Notes: generated by a model not told the origin, from the sequence alone. A stretch of 64,000 nt of DNA from Bacillota bacterium (GCA_023415205.1 JAEZLR010000006.1:248001-312000), one strand, 5' to 3'; shown: positions 40,079 through 50,299, counted from the first letter of the stretch. Program-made: numbers and translations.

Positions 40079-40774
40079 ATGTCTGGAAAAAGAACCATTG
40101 TTGTTGTTGAGGACGAAAGCCATATCCAGGAACTCCTCAAATATAACCTTGAAGCCGTGGGCTATAGTGTCAGTACTTTCATGAGCGGGGAGGAGATGTT
40201 CCTTCACTGTGAAGCCATACTGCCCGAGATGTTTATTCTTGACCTGATGCTTCCCGGGATGGACGGCTATGAAATACTCAAAAGAATTCGACAAAATGTC
40301 AGGCTCAAAAATATACCCGTCATTATGCTTACTGCACGCAGTGAGGAATTTGATAGGGTTTTGGGGCTGGAACTGGGTGCGGATGACTACATAACCAAGC
40401 CCTTTTCCACAAGGGAGCTGCTGGCCAGAGTGAAGGCCCTTTTCAGACGCTCTGTTCCCTCTTCGGAGAATGCTCCTGAGAAGCTTTCAGCCGGTGATAT
40501 TACTATAGACATGCAGCGCCATGAGGTTTACAAGGGAGATCAAAAGCTTGATTTGACTCTTAAGGAATTTGAACTGCTAAAGATTTTTATTCAGAATCGT
40601 GGGCATGTTCTATCACGGGATTTGCTCTTGGAAAAGGTTTGGGGCTTTGACTACTTTGGGGAGACCCGAACGGTGGATGTGCATATCCGCTATCTTCGCC
40701 AGAAGATTGAGGACGATGACGGTAAGCCTGGGTATATCGAAACAGTCCGAGGGGTTGGCTATAGGTTTATTTAA
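40079..40774 (+). CDS. phoP: Phosphate regulon response regulator, OmpR/PhoB class
   Basis: A 231-aa protein. The receiver domain has acidic residues VVEDES near the start, phosphoacceptor Asp in LDLMLPGMDG (about residue 57) and Lys in ITKPF (about 106). The C-terminal winged helix (about 135-230) ends RTVDVHIRYLRQKIEDDD...RGVGYRF, the PhoB/PhoP hallmark. It is expected to bind the TTAACA repeats before pstS. Its likely kinase gene is 3.9 kb downstream. Confidence 0.94.
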   Translation: MSGKRTIVVVEDESHIQELLKYNLEAVGYSVSTFMSGEEMFLHCEAILPEMFILDLMLPGMDGYEILKRIRQNVRLKNIPVIMLTARSEEFDRVLGLELGADDYITKPFSTRELLARVKALFRRSVPSSENAPEKLSAGDITIDMQRHEVYKGDQKLDLTLKEFELLKIFIQNRGHVLSRDLLLEKVWGFDYFGETRTVDVHIRYLRQKIEDDDGKPGYIETVRGVGYRFI

Positions 40775-40885
40775 AGCTTTACAATATTGTTACAATCCTG
40801 ACGGAGCTATACAAAAAAAGATTACAAAAGGATATAATTTAAAGTTGTAGGATTTTAATAAAGTGGTAGCGAAGGAGCTTAAGAC

Positions 40886-41767
40886 GTGCCCGAAAGCAGA
40901 ACCCTGGGGAGTATTTACAGTTATTTGATGAACTTTTTGGGTCTTAATGGCCCCCTGGATATCATCAGAATGCTGATTGAGCTATCTGTTGTTTCCTATG
41001 TCGTTTACAAAGGCATACAGTTGGTTCGTGAAACCCGTGCCATACAATTGGTCAAGGGTCTTTTGTTTATTCTTATCTTTTCAAAGCTCTCCCAAATGCT
41101 GGGGCTGAAAACCATTGCCTTTATCCTGCAAGGAACGCTTCAGATTTTTGGTTTCGGCTTGATTGTACTATTTCAGCCAGAACTGCGTCGTGCTCTGGAA
41201 AAACTGGGCAGCAGCGGGTTCCAAGATTTTACACTGAAACGAAACGATGAGGGTCGGGTGAAAACCATAGCGGCCATTGAGGCTATTGTACAGGCTTGTA
41301 CAAAGTTTTCCCAGGACTATATCGGTGCCCTTATCATTATAGAACGGGGGACTAAAATCGGGGAAATCGTCAATACCGGCACACAGATGGATGCCGTTCT
41401 GTCCAGTGAGCTTCTGGGAAATATTTTTACCCCAAAAACACCCCTTCATGACGGTGCCGTCATCATACGGTCCAATATTATCAAGGCTGCGGCCTGCTAC
41501 CTTCCCTTAACTCAGAACGCAGGCTTGAGCAGGGAGCTAGGAACCCGGCATCGTGCGGCTCTAGGTATTACGGAGGTCTCCGATGCCATCGCCGTGGTGG
41601 TTTCGGAGGAGTCTGGAAAAATATCCTATGCCCATAATGGAGGTTTGACAAGGAACCTTACTCCCGATATTTTGAGAAAGGCCTTGACCAAGTATTTACT
41701 GGAGAGTGAACCCGACAGGAAGCTTTTTACTTTTAGAAAGGCAAAGCAGAATGAACAAGCTGATTGA
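40886..41767 (+). CDS. cdaA: Membrane diadenylate cyclase
   Basis: A 293-aa protein from GTG 40886 with AAGGAG 9 nt upstream. Three N-terminal membrane helices (about 25-100) are followed by a coiled linker and the DAC domain. The catalytic motifs LHDGAVII and GTRHRAALGI are intact. It makes cyclic di-AMP from two ATP, for osmotic, potassium and wall homeostasis. It overlaps cdaR by 17 bp, the conserved Firmicutes pairing. Confidence 0.96.
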   Translation: MPESRTLGSIYSYLMNFLGLNGPLDIIRMLIELSVVSYVVYKGIQLVRETRAIQLVKGLLFILIFSKLSQMLGLKTIAFILQGTLQIFGFGLIVLFQPELRRALEKLGSSGFQDFTLKRNDEGRVKTIAAIEAIVQACTKFSQDYIGALIIIERGTKIGEIVNTGTQMDAVLSSELLGNIFTPKTPLHDGAVIIRSNIIKAAACYLPLTQNAGLSRELGTRHRAALGITEVSDAIAVVVSEESGKISYAHNGGLTRNLTPDILRKALTKYLLESEPDRKLFTFRKAKQNEQAD

Positions 41768-43025
41768 CAATCTATTTGAAAAAGATTTAGTCATAAAGGT
41801 TATCTCCATCCTCACCGCCATATTGATCTGGTTTTTGGTGGCGGATCAGGATAACCCTTTTGAGGAGAGAACTATTGTGGTGCCTCTTTCTAGCAATGTT
41901 GAGGTGCTTCAGCAGAATAGCCTTCAAATTGTGGGGACAACGCTTCCAACCAGTATTGATGTAAAAATTAAGGGGAGAAGGCAAAAAATCATGGGCGTTA
42001 CAGCCAATGATTTTAATGTCTCCATTGATCTTTCCGATGTGACAGAATCGGGCACCAGGAGCATCAAAATTGAAACACCCCAGTATATTGGGGATCAGGA
42101 TATCCTGATTTCGGGCATGAATCCGTCATCAGTCAATTTACGCTTTGAAAAAGTTATCGGCAAGCAATATCCGGTGACCATAGAATATACAGGGAAGCTT
42201 CCTGCCGGCTATGAGTTGGTCAACGTGAGGGTTGATCCGAGCAATGTCATCCTTCAGGAAAAGGAAAGCAGTATTTCCCAGGTGGGAAAAGTTGTGGCCC
42301 AGATTAATCTGGACAACATCAAGGATAGTAATGAAATAGTCATGAGGGGCACGGTACTGGATACCGAAGGCAAGATACTCAAGCAGTTTGAGGGCCAGGT
42401 GCCCATTATTGTAAACTTTGATCTGGTTAAAAAAATCCCTGTGTCGGCGGCTACCAAAGGGGAACCCGCTGCTGACTGGTATTTCAAGGAAATAAAATAT
42501 TCCCTGTCAGAGGTTCGTGTTCAAGGAACGCGAAGCGTTTTAGATGGGATTACCCGGCTCATGGCCGAGGCCATTGACATCACCGGTCAGACGGGAACCT
42601 TCAAGACACCGCTTACATTAACCCTGCCAAAGGGAGCCAGCCTTTTAAAGGAGGATGCGGATGCCCTTATGGCGGAGGTGATTCTAGATCGTCTGGTGAC
42701 ACGGAGCATTACTCTGCCGGCCAGCGCCATAACCATTTACCAGGTGGACACAACAGGGACCAAGAAATACAGTATCACCGATGAGACCATTCCCATCACC
42801 GTTAAGGGAAGGCCTGACAGCGTCAATGCTGTTAAAGCCGGTGATATCAAGCTGTCCATTCAAGTTGAAAACCTTGAGGAGGGAACTCATGAGGTTCCCT
42901 TGATGGTTCAGCTCCCCAATTCTGTAAGCCTTGTGGGGGAATATAGCGTTAAGGTGCTCATTGAAAAGGTCACCGAGGAGCAACCCACCACCGGGCCAGT
43001 CACCAACTTAAATTATCGTCCCTAG
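41751..43025 (+). CDS. cdaR: CdaR/YbbR-domain regulator of CdaA
   Basis: A 424-aa protein. ATG 41751 is used rather than 41706, because earlier residues lie inside cdaA and AAAGG lies 9 nt upstream. It has an N-terminal membrane helix (about 12-32, ISILTAILIWFLVAD) and then four YbbR repeats outside the membrane. The C-terminus is Thr/Pro-rich. It binds CdaA and modulates its activity. glmM, the usual third gene, does not follow here. Confidence 0.92.
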   Translation: MNKLIDNLFEKDLVIKVISILTAILIWFLVADQDNPFEERTIVVPLSSNVEVLQQNSLQIVGTTLPTSIDVKIKGRRQKIMGVTANDFNVSIDLSDVTESGTRSIKIETPQYIGDQDILISGMNPSSVNLRFEKVIGKQYPVTIEYTGKLPAGYELVNVRVDPSNVILQEKESSISQVGKVVAQINLDNIKDSNEIVMRGTVLDTEGKILKQFEGQVPIIVNFDLVKKIPVSAATKGEPAADWYFKEIKYSLSEVRVQGTRSVLDGITRLMAEAIDITGQTGTFKTPLTLTLPKGASLLKEDADALMAEVILDRLVTRSITLPASAITIYQVDTTGTKKYSITDETIPITVKGRPDSVNAVKAGDIKLSIQVENLEEGTHEVPLMVQLPNSVSLVGEYSVKVLIEKVTEEQPTTGPVTNLNYRP

Positions 43026-43037
43026 GAAGAAGTATCT

Positions 43038-44621
43038 ATGGAATATACCTTAAGAAATATCTCTGTTCCTCTTTTGGAGATAACACAGACCAATGAGCTT
43101 TCCCTTGTCAAAGCCCGGGTGGCCAAGCTGATGGGGTTGGGGGAAAACGATATTCAAAGTCTACGGATCATCAAGGAATCATTGGATGCGCGGAAGAAGA
43201 GTGCCATAGCAATGGTTTATTCCGTTTACCTCAACGTTCCCGGAACACTTAAAAGCCACAAGGATTTAACCCCTTTTACGCCTCAGGAGACATTTGCTCC
43301 TGAGACCGGAGAGCCCCTGACTCGCCCCATTGTAGTCGGTGCGGGTCCCTGCGGGCTTTTCTGTGCCTACGAGCTGGTTCAAAGAGGCTTTCTTCCCATC
43401 GTAATCGAGCGAGGGGAAGAGGTGGATCAACGTGCCGAAACCGTCAAAGCCTTTTGGAGCGGGGGGTTATTAAACCCCGAGTCTAATGTTCAGTTTGGCG
43501 AAGGCGGAGCGGGCACCTTTTCTGACGGGAAGCTGACCACCCGGATTAATGACCCCCGGTGTGGCAGGATTTTGGAGACGCTATGTGCCTGCGGTGCTTC
43601 CCCTGATATTCTGGTCAAGGCCAAGCCCCATGTGGGCACCGATATTTTAAGAAACGTGGTAAAGACTCTCCGGGAAAAGCTCAAGCAAAAGGGTGCCACC
43701 TTTCTGTTCTCCACCCGAATGGAATCCCTTTTAATTAGAAATAACCAGGTGAAGGGTATCCGGCTTTCAGATGGCCGGGAGCTTTATTCCTCTGCAGTGA
43801 TTCTTGCCATTGGCCACAGTGCCAGAGATACCTTCCAAGAGCTGCTGGAACAAGGGGTTTCTATGGAGCAGAAACCCTTTTCGGTAGGCGTCCGTATTGA
43901 ACATCTTCAGGAGTGGATCAATGAAGCCCAATATGGAGGGATTCGTCACTTTAAGCTAGGATCGGCAGATTATCAGCTTTTTGAACACATGGAAGGAAGA
44001 ACGGCCTACAGCTTTTGCATGTGCCCTGGGGGTGTTGTGGTAGCGGCAAGCTCAGAAGAAAAAACCATTGTCACCAATGGTATGAGCTATCATGCCCGCA
44101 ACGGAACCAATGCCAATAGCGCTTATGTAATTTCTGTTCATCCCGGGGATTTCGGAGACACCCACCCCTTAGGAGGAGTGGCGCTTCAGAGGCAGCTTGA
44201 GAAGGGATGTTATAGCAAAACAGGCGGGTACAGGGCACCGGTGCAGAGGCTCTCGGATTTCCTCAACGACCAGCCCAGTAAAGGGCCCGGTCTGGTGAAG
44301 CCCACTTATACCGGAGAGGTTGTGTTTACCTCACTCACGGATTTGCTTCCGGACTTTGTTGTCAAGGGCATTAAGCAATCCGCACCCGTGTTTGGTCGAA
44401 AGCTCAAGGGCTTTTGTGAGGGGGATGCCTTGTTGACAGCCGTTGAAACACGAACCTCTTCGCCTGTGCGCATCTTGCGCAATGACAAATATCAGTCTGT
44501 CTCTGTCAAAGGTCTGTTCCCCGCCGGTGAAGGCGCAGGGTATGCCGGAGGCATTGTTAGCGCCGCGGTAGACGGGATTCGGGTCGCTGAACAGGTCGCC
44601 CTTGAATATACGAAAAAGTAA
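43038..44621 (+). CDS. FAD-dependent dehydrogenase/oxidoreductase (COG2509 type)
   Basis: A 527-aa protein with an N-terminal domain of about 95 residues. The Rossmann FAD motif VVGAGPCGLFCAYELVQRG starts near residue 99, followed by the family GEGGAGTFSDGKLTTR and ILAIGHSARDTF. C-terminal PAGEGAGYAGGIVSAAVDG is the second FAD contact. Family members are widespread in anaerobes but have no proven substrate. It lies between cdaR and the sensor kinase and probably shares their transcript. Confidence 0.88.
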   Translation: MEYTLRNISVPLLEITQTNELSLVKARVAKLMGLGENDIQSLRIIKESLDARKKSAIAMVYSVYLNVPGTLKSHKDLTPFTPQETFAPETGEPLTRPIVVGAGPCGLFCAYELVQRGFLPIVIERGEEVDQRAETVKAFWSGGLLNPESNVQFGEGGAGTFSDGKLTTRINDPRCGRILETLCACGASPDILVKAKPHVGTDILRNVVKTLREKLKQKGATFLFSTRMESLLIRNNQVKGIRLSDGRELYSSAVILAIGHSARDTFQELLEQGVSMEQKPFSVGVRIEHLQEWINEAQYGGIRHFKLGSADYQLFEHMEGRTAYSFCMCPGGVVVAASSEEKTIVTNGMSYHARNGTNANSAYVISVHPGDFGDTHPLGGVALQRQLEKGCYSKTGGYRAPVQRLSDFLNDQPSKGPGLVKPTYTGEVVFTSLTDLLPDFVVKGIKQSAPVFGRKLKGFCEGDALLTAVETRTSSPVRILRNDKYQSVSVKGLFPAGEGAGYAGGIVSAAVDGIRVAEQVALEYTKK

Positions 44622-44636
44622 AAGGATGGGCTGTCC

Positions 44637-46433
44637 ATGAGGCGTCGTATTGTTATTCTTTATATCGTACTAGCCCTGGTGGTCTCCTCGGTGGTGGCCT
44701 TTGTCACCTATCGCTATTCTGCGGGGGTATATGTGGGTCAGACCCAGAATGCCCTTCAGCATGAGGTTCTCTTAGTCAGACAGCTTCTTCAGGAAACTGA
44801 TGGCAAGATAATCACCGATAGCCAATTGACTGATCTTACAAAACTGATTCACAGTCTGGATCAGGAAAGTAGCTATATGGGCTCGGAAAGACGCATTACG
44901 CTCATTGATATCACGGGTAAGGTATTGGCCGATTCCCATGGGAATTCGGCGGGGATGAAGAATCACAAGGATCGCACCGAGTTTATGGAGGCCCTTTCAA
45001 CGGGAATGGGCCTTGAAATAAGAGAGAGTGAAACCACAAAAAACAAGTCCCTCTATCTTGCCTGCTATTCCCAAGAACTCAATGCCATAGTCCGCATATC
45101 CACCTCGGTGGATTATATCAATAAGATAAGGAATACCATTATCTTTTACACTATTCTTGCGGTTCTTATAGCCCTTGTCCTATCCACACCCCTTATTCTC
45201 AAGATCTCCGATTATGTGATAAGGCCTTTGGCGCGGCTGGTAAGGGAGTACGGTGGAGGGAAGGAGGGGAAGAACCTCAATGGTAAAAAGGATGAAGTTG
45301 GCCAGCTCTCTTTCACCTTAAGCAGCATGACCCGGTATTTGGAGAATGTCATCAAGGAGCTCAAGGACAGAAACGCTCGTGTCAATACCATTATCAATAG
45401 TATGGACAATGGTCTTATTGCGGTGGATCAATCCATGCATATTCTTATGCTTAATCCGGTAGCTCACAAAATCTTTGGTGTGACCGAAAAGCCTGCCCAG
45501 GTGGGGGTGCCTTTGGTACAGATCATCCGTCATCGGCAGATTAATGAGCTCCTTAATAAGGCCATTGCTAAAAATATGGTCATTAATGACGAAATTCACC
45601 TTTCCCAGGGGGGTAAAAGGGTTTTGTGGATTCATGTCACACCGATCTTTCCCATGGATAATGAGAATGTCAATTCGGGAGCCCTGGCGTTTATTAATGA
45701 TATGACCCAGATAAGAAAATTGGAGGAAATGCGCTCGGAATTTGTGGCCAATGTCACCCATGAGCTAAAAACTCCCCTCACCTCCATTCAGGGCTTTGTA
45801 GAAACCCTTAAGGCCGGGGCTATCAAGGATGCTTCGGTAGCCGAAAAGTTTTTGGATATTATTGATATTGAGGCCGACCGACTGAGAACCCTCATCAATG
45901 ATATCTTAGAATTATCTGAAATTGAAAGCATGAAGCAGGAGAAAGAACGTCAGAAAATCTTTTTAAGAAATCAGGTGGATGAAGTTATTTCCATGCTGTC
46001 CAATACAGCGGTGGAAAAAAAGATTACCATCCATAACGAAATACCCGAGGAACATACTGTTGATGCCGACGGTCACCGTATCAAACAGCTTATTATCAAT
46101 CTGCTTGACAATGCCTTGAAGTACAATAGAAAGGGTGGCAGTATCCATGTTTTCACCCGACTCTCGAGGGGAATGATTGAGCTTCATGTGAAGGATACGG
46201 GCATTGGTATTCCCGAGGGACATACGGCCAGAATATTTGAACGCTTCTACAGGGTGGATAAAGGAAGATCCCGGGAAATGGGTGGAACCGGTTTGGGACT
46301 CTCCATTGTCAAGCATATTGCCCAGCTTTACGGGGGGACTGTCCATGTAGAAAGTGTGGAGGGTAAGGGAAGTGATTTTGTGGTTTCCTTGCCCCAAAAC
46401 CATAAGGAGACTCACTCCTCACCGGGGCAATGA
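44637..46433 (+). CDS. phoR: Phosphate-type sensor histidine kinase
   Basis: A 598-aa membrane kinase. It has two membrane helices (about 5-25 and 165-187) flanking an extracytoplasmic PAS-like sensor, then HAMP, a cytoplasmic PAS (about 245-350), and HisKA with His in FVANVTHELKTPLTS. The HATPase has NLLDNALKYN, DTGIGIPEG and GGTGLGLSIVKH. This architecture is that of PhoR/PnpS. It is the only histidine kinase near the orphan phoP regulator, so I pair them; the two genes are separated by cdaA, cdaR and an FAD enzyme. It is convergent, with a 22-bp overlap, with the next gene. Confidence 0.85.
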   Translation: MRRRIVILYIVLALVVSSVVAFVTYRYSAGVYVGQTQNALQHEVLLVRQLLQETDGKIITDSQLTDLTKLIHSLDQESSYMGSERRITLIDITGKVLADSHGNSAGMKNHKDRTEFMEALSTGMGLEIRESETTKNKSLYLACYSQELNAIVRISTSVDYINKIRNTIIFYTILAVLIALVLSTPLILKISDYVIRPLARLVREYGGGKEGKNLNGKKDEVGQLSFTLSSMTRYLENVIKELKDRNARVNTIINSMDNGLIAVDQSMHILMLNPVAHKIFGVTEKPAQVGVPLVQIIRHRQINELLNKAIAKNMVINDEIHLSQGGKRVLWIHVTPIFPMDNENVNSGALAFINDMTQIRKLEEMRSEFVANVTHELKTPLTSIQGFVETLKAGAIKDASVAEKFLDIIDIEADRLRTLINDILELSEIESMKQEKERQKIFLRNQVDEVISMLSNTAVEKKITIHNEIPEEHTVDADGHRIKQLIINLLDNALKYNRKGGSIHVFTRLSRGMIELHVKDTGIGIPEGHTARIFERFYRVDKGRSREMGGTGLGLSIVKHIAQLYGGTVHVESVEGKGSDFVVSLPQNHKETHSSPGQ

Positions 46434-46927
46434 TAAAACTCAGACCTGAAGGTTTGAAAGGCTTTGACCATCTCTGGGTTCTTTACCAGAAACTCATTGA
46501 AAACCTTGATACTGTCGAGGGTTTCAGTTGAGATGGAATGCTCGATCAATTCAGTTTCTATAAGCAGGCTCTCATTATTCGACAGCATTTTTAGGAATTT
46601 TTCAAGAACATTATGGCGCTCCAGCAGGTACTTTCCGATTTCCCTGCCATTGTCAGTCAGGGAGATAATCCCGTACTTTTTGTAATGAATCAGCCCCAAT
46701 TCATGGAGCTTTTGAATCATTTTAGTCACAGAAGGCGCTTGAACATTTAAAAGCTCAGAAAGCGTGTTAACCCGCAAATAATCCTCCACCAGACTATTCC
46801 GGTAGATCATCTCCAGATAATCCTCCATAGCAGGGGTGAGAAGTTTTTTATTCTGTTCCAGCAGTTGATAGCCGCGAACGGTATGAAACTTTGCCTCGCC
46901 CATGATTCCCTTGCCTTCGTCATACAA
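46412..46927 (-). CDS. DtxR/MntR-family metal-dependent regulator
   Basis: A 171-aa protein; ATG 46903 is an alternative start. A winged helix (about 28-90: LTPAMEDYLEMIYR...LRVNTLSELLNVQAPSVTKMI) is followed by a metal-binding dimerisation domain (RHNVLEKFLKML, then E-x-x-x-I-E-H-S). This is the MntR/IdeR pattern, with Glu and His ligands. No SH3-like domain is present, as in MntR. It likely represses a manganese or iron uptake gene elsewhere. Confidence 0.88.
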   Translation of the reverse strand: MYDEGKGIMGEAKFHTVRGYQLLEQNKKLLTPAMEDYLEMIYRNSLVEDYLRVNTLSELLNVQAPSVTKMIQKLHELGLIHYKKYGIISLTDNGREIGKYLLERHNVLEKFLKMLSNNESLLIETELIEHSISTETLDSIKVFNEFLVKNPEMVKAFQTFRSEFYHCPGEE

Positions 46928-47079
46928 GTCCTAGGATTTTGCTAATATATATTCGCTTCTTTATCGATTTAGTAGCCCGAATCCCGGGAGAATCACGGCG
47001 GGAAAAGTCAAAGGGCCAATTGTCATCCATGACAGATACATGCTAGAATCAATTTATCGATAGATGATGGAGGAAATCC

Positions 47080-48375
47080 ATGAAGGTTTTATTTAAAAAT
47101 GCCCTGGTTGTAACCATGAATCATACCATGGAAATCATGAAGGCCTGTGATGTGCTGGTGGAAAATGACAGAATTGCGGCCATCGGCCCCTTACGTCCAG
47201 AACAGACGGAGAAGGCAAGGGTGATTGACGCCACAGGCAAGCTTTTGATGCCGGGCCTAATCAATGGCCATAACCATGCCCCAATGACGCTATTGCGCAA
47301 TTTTGCTGATGATATGAATCTTCAAACTTGGCTTTTCGAGCACATTTTCCCTGCAGAGGACAAGTTCACCGGAGAGGATGTCTATTGGGCCACGCTCTTG
47401 GGCATCATGGAAATGCTGGCTTCGGGAACCACCTGTTTTGTGGATATGTACTTTTTTATGGAGGATATGGTCAGGGCAGTGGCTGAATCGGGAATACGCG
47501 CACAGCTTTCACGGGGAATGACCTGCTCCGACTCAGGCCCCGACTTTTCTCAGAACAAAAGCCTGAATGAATGTATCGACTTCTACAAAAAGTGGAATGG
47601 TTCCGCAGAGGGAAGGCTCATGGGCGCATTTGCCCCCCATGCCATATACACCTGCTCCGGCAACTATATTCGTGCCATCAGAGATGCGGCTGAAAGGTAT
47701 GGTGCCCCCATCCATATCCATGTGGACGAGACCCGGGTGGAACATGAGGATGCTCTGAAGAATTACGGAAAGACGCCCGTAAAGTACCTCTACGATCTGG
47801 GGGTTTTTGACCTAAAAACCATAGCGGCTCACTGTGTCTGGGTCACTCCTGAGGATAGGCTTCTGCTGAAAGAGAAAGGGGTATCCATGGTCCATAACCC
47901 GGCAAGCAATCTCAAATTGGCCAGTGGTGTGGCCCCGGTTCCTGAAGCACTCCGGGAGGGAATTAATGTGATGCTGGGCACAGACGGTGCATCCAGCAAT
48001 AATAATCTCAACATGTTTGAAGAAATTAATCTCGCCGCCTTTATTCACAAGGGGACGGCCCTGGATCCCTTGCTGGTTAGTGCTGGAGAAGCGCTGAAAA
48101 TGGCAACTGTCAATGGAGCCAGAGGCATTGGGCGAGAAGATTTGGGTGAAATCAGGCCCGGAAATAAGGCGGATCTGATTTTGTTGGATATCGAAAAGCC
48201 GCATTTCAAGCCCCTTCATAATCCTGTTTCTGCCCTGGCCTATTCTGCTCAGGGAGGGGATGTCTGTCTGACCATGGTGGACGGGCGTATCCTCTATGAT
48301 CACGGCGCATTTCCCACCATTGACAGAGAAAGGGTCTTCAAACAGATTGACAAAATCTGTGCCCGCATCTTCTGA
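47080..48375 (+). CDS. mtaD: 5-Methylthioadenosine/S-adenosylhomocysteine deaminase family amidohydrolase
   Basis: A 431-aa TIM-barrel metalloenzyme. Metal ligands are in INGHNHAPM, HIHVDET, AAHCVWV and the aspartate of GTDGASSNNNLN, the signature of MtaD/SahD. It deaminates SAH or MTA to the inosyl forms, recycling SAM by-products. A close alternative in the family is guanine/cytosine-type ATZ/TRZ hydrolase. GGAGG lies 8 nt before the ATG. Confidence 0.85.
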   Translation: MKVLFKNALVVTMNHTMEIMKACDVLVENDRIAAIGPLRPEQTEKARVIDATGKLLMPGLINGHNHAPMTLLRNFADDMNLQTWLFEHIFPAEDKFTGEDVYWATLLGIMEMLASGTTCFVDMYFFMEDMVRAVAESGIRAQLSRGMTCSDSGPDFSQNKSLNECIDFYKKWNGSAEGRLMGAFAPHAIYTCSGNYIRAIRDAAERYGAPIHIHVDETRVEHEDALKNYGKTPVKYLYDLGVFDLKTIAAHCVWVTPEDRLLLKEKGVSMVHNPASNLKLASGVAPVPEALREGINVMLGTDGASSNNNLNMFEEINLAAFIHKGTALDPLLVSAGEALKMATVNGARGIGREDLGEIRPGNKADLILLDIEKPHFKPLHNPVSALAYSAQGGDVCLTMVDGRILYDHGAFPTIDRERVFKQIDKICARIF

Positions 48376-48416
48376 TGCGGGACAGCAGGTCAAAGAAGAC
48401 TAGGCCGGCTTTCAAA

Positions 48417-50162
48417 CTAGCTCTGTAAAGCACTCGGTGAACGGGGTGTGACCACCACGGTATTGTAATTGACGTAAATAACCATTCCTGGCTTTCCTCC
48501 CGAGGGTTTCCTGACATTTCGGACGAAGGTATAATCCACCTCAACCTTGGGGGCGTGCCGTGCCTCGCTGTAATAGGCGGCATACTCAGCCGCCTCCACC
48601 AATGTGCTGTCAGGAATCTCCTGCCCCCCGGTACGGATGACCACATGGGAGCCAGAAAAGTTCTTGATATGGAGCCAGATATCCTCATGCCGTGCAGTTT
48701 TGAGGGTCAGCTTATCATTCTGTTTGTTATTCCGCCCAATAAAAATTTCAATGCCATCCTTTGACAGTACCCTCAACGGAAGGGCTTGTACGGGTTGAGC
48801 CTTCCTCCCTTTCGTGGCGGCCGATTTCAAGTAACCCTGTTCAAAGAGCTCTAGCCGGATTTCAGCATATTGCTCCGGCCCCTCGGCGTTATCAATGGCA
48901 AAGAGCACACTCTCCAGATAAGAAATCTCGCTTTTCAATGCTTCGATCTCCTTCTGAGCATAAAGAAAGGCTGTTCGGGCCTTGTTATACTTTTTAAAGT
49001 AGCCTTGGGCATTTTCTTGGGGGCTCTTGTCCTTGTTAAGAGGAATATCCATGGTTTCGCCTGTTTCACTGTAGTAATTGACTACAGAGGCTTTATCCAT
49101 GCCCTTTGAAAGGGCATAAATGTGAGCTGTCAGAAGCTCGCCCATAAGCCTTAGCTCTTCATAGTTTTTATTGGTCTCATAGGTACCCAGATTGATTCCC
49201 AATCTTTTCTCACATTTCTCAAGCTGCTTTTCAATGAGCTTCTTTAGGTCATTGGAGCGCTGACTGTTGAATTCCTTGTTGTTTTTCAGGTTAAAAAAGG
49301 CCTCCGCAGCCGTGCTGATCAACCCATAGTGCTGGCTGGAGGGATATTGGGTAAGGGGGAGGCAATGAAAGTCCACAGGCTTTCCAAGGTTTTTATCAAT
49401 AACAAGACAGGGAGAAGGGCCCTTTGCCAAATGCTCCATCATGCTCTTTAATGCAGCAATGATTCGGCTAAGCTCCTCCGGACGAAGCTCCGAGGCTGGT
49501 TTGGCCTCATCCACCTCTGCACGGAAGCATATTTCCCGGCACAGAACAGGAGAAAAGCCCTTGAGCCTGTCCAAAAGGAAGGATTCAATTTTTCTCCCGC
49601 TGTTGGGAGCCTCCTCCTTTATTGCCTCATAGGTTTCATAAAGGGTGGGGTCAAGCTTGTCCTGCGAAGGAGGCAGAATATAGGTTCTGGCAGGTAATAG
49701 CTCTCTGACTCTATTGACCTCTATATCCACATGCTTGATGGCATCAATAATTTTATCGCTGTGATTTAGAAGGATAATATTACTGTGCCTGCCCATGATT
49801 TCGATAACTAGCCGTTTAAGGCTCCGATCCCCCAGCTCGTCGGTGGATTCCACCTCCATGGAAATGATGCGTTCAAAACCATTGGTATGAAAGCCCTTGA
49901 TAATACCTCCCGAAAGGTGCTTTCTAAGAAGCATACAGAAAACAGGGGGTGTCTCCGGGTTTTCAAACTGCTTTTCTGTCAAATGGATGCGTGCTGCCGA
50001 GGCGTTGCTTGAAAAAAGCAGGCGGTAGTTTTCTCCGCTTGCTCTCACCTGAAGCACAATGGCATCCCTATCCATCTGATGGATTTTGCCGACGCGTCCG
50101 CCCGAGAGCAGATGATTAAGCTCCTGAGCTATATTTTTGATTAAAATGCCGTCAAAAGGCAT
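48417..50162 (-). CDS. rqcH: Ribosome quality-control protein RqcH (NFACT/FbpA family)
   Basis: A 581-aa protein with NFACT-N (about 1-190, MPFDGILIKNIAQEL), a helix-hairpin-helix region, a long coiled coil (about 290-430) and NFACT-R (about 455-560: DIWLHIKNFSGSHVVIR). It recruits tRNA-Ala to stalled 50S subunits to add C-terminal Ala tails. Older names call it a fibronectin-binding protein. Length and domain order are standard. Confidence 0.94.
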   Translation of the reverse strand: MPFDGILIKNIAQELNHLLSGGRVGKIHQMDRDAIVLQVRASGENYRLLFSSNASAARIHLTEKQFENPETPPVFCMLLRKHLSGGIIKGFHTNGFERIISMEVESTDELGDRSLKRLVIEIMGRHSNIILLNHSDKIIDAIKHVDIEVNRVRELLPARTYILPPSQDKLDPTLYETYEAIKEEAPNSGRKIESFLLDRLKGFSPVLCREICFRAEVDEAKPASELRPEELSRIIAALKSMMEHLAKGPSPCLVIDKNLGKPVDFHCLPLTQYPSSQHYGLISTAAEAFFNLKNNKEFNSQRSNDLKKLIEKQLEKCEKRLGINLGTYETNKNYEELRLMGELLTAHIYALSKGMDKASVVNYYSETGETMDIPLNKDKSPQENAQGYFKKYNKARTAFLYAQKEIEALKSEISYLESVLFAIDNAEGPEQYAEIRLELFEQGYLKSAATKGRKAQPVQALPLRVLSKDGIEIFIGRNNKQNDKLTLKTARHEDIWLHIKNFSGSHVVIRTGGQEIPDSTLVEAAEYAAYYSEARHAPKVEVDYTFVRNVRKPSGGKPGMVIYVNYNTVVVTPRSPSALQS

Positions 50163-50230
50163 GGTATCACCTCTGTAAACATAATAGTAACATTCTAACA
50201 GAGAAAATGTTTCAGTAATTTTAAAATTAT

Positions 50231-50259
50231 TTTACAAATAGAAGACCAGATGATATAAT
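50231..50259 (+). promoter_or_regulatory. Promoter upstream of the 30-aa peptide and cvpA-like gene
   Basis: TTTACA (50231-50236), 17-bp spacer, TATAAT (50254-50259), giving a start near 50266. Confidence 0.7.
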
Positions 50260-50299
50260 GTCACCGAGAATGGGAAGCTTGGGACAAGGAGGATTAACA

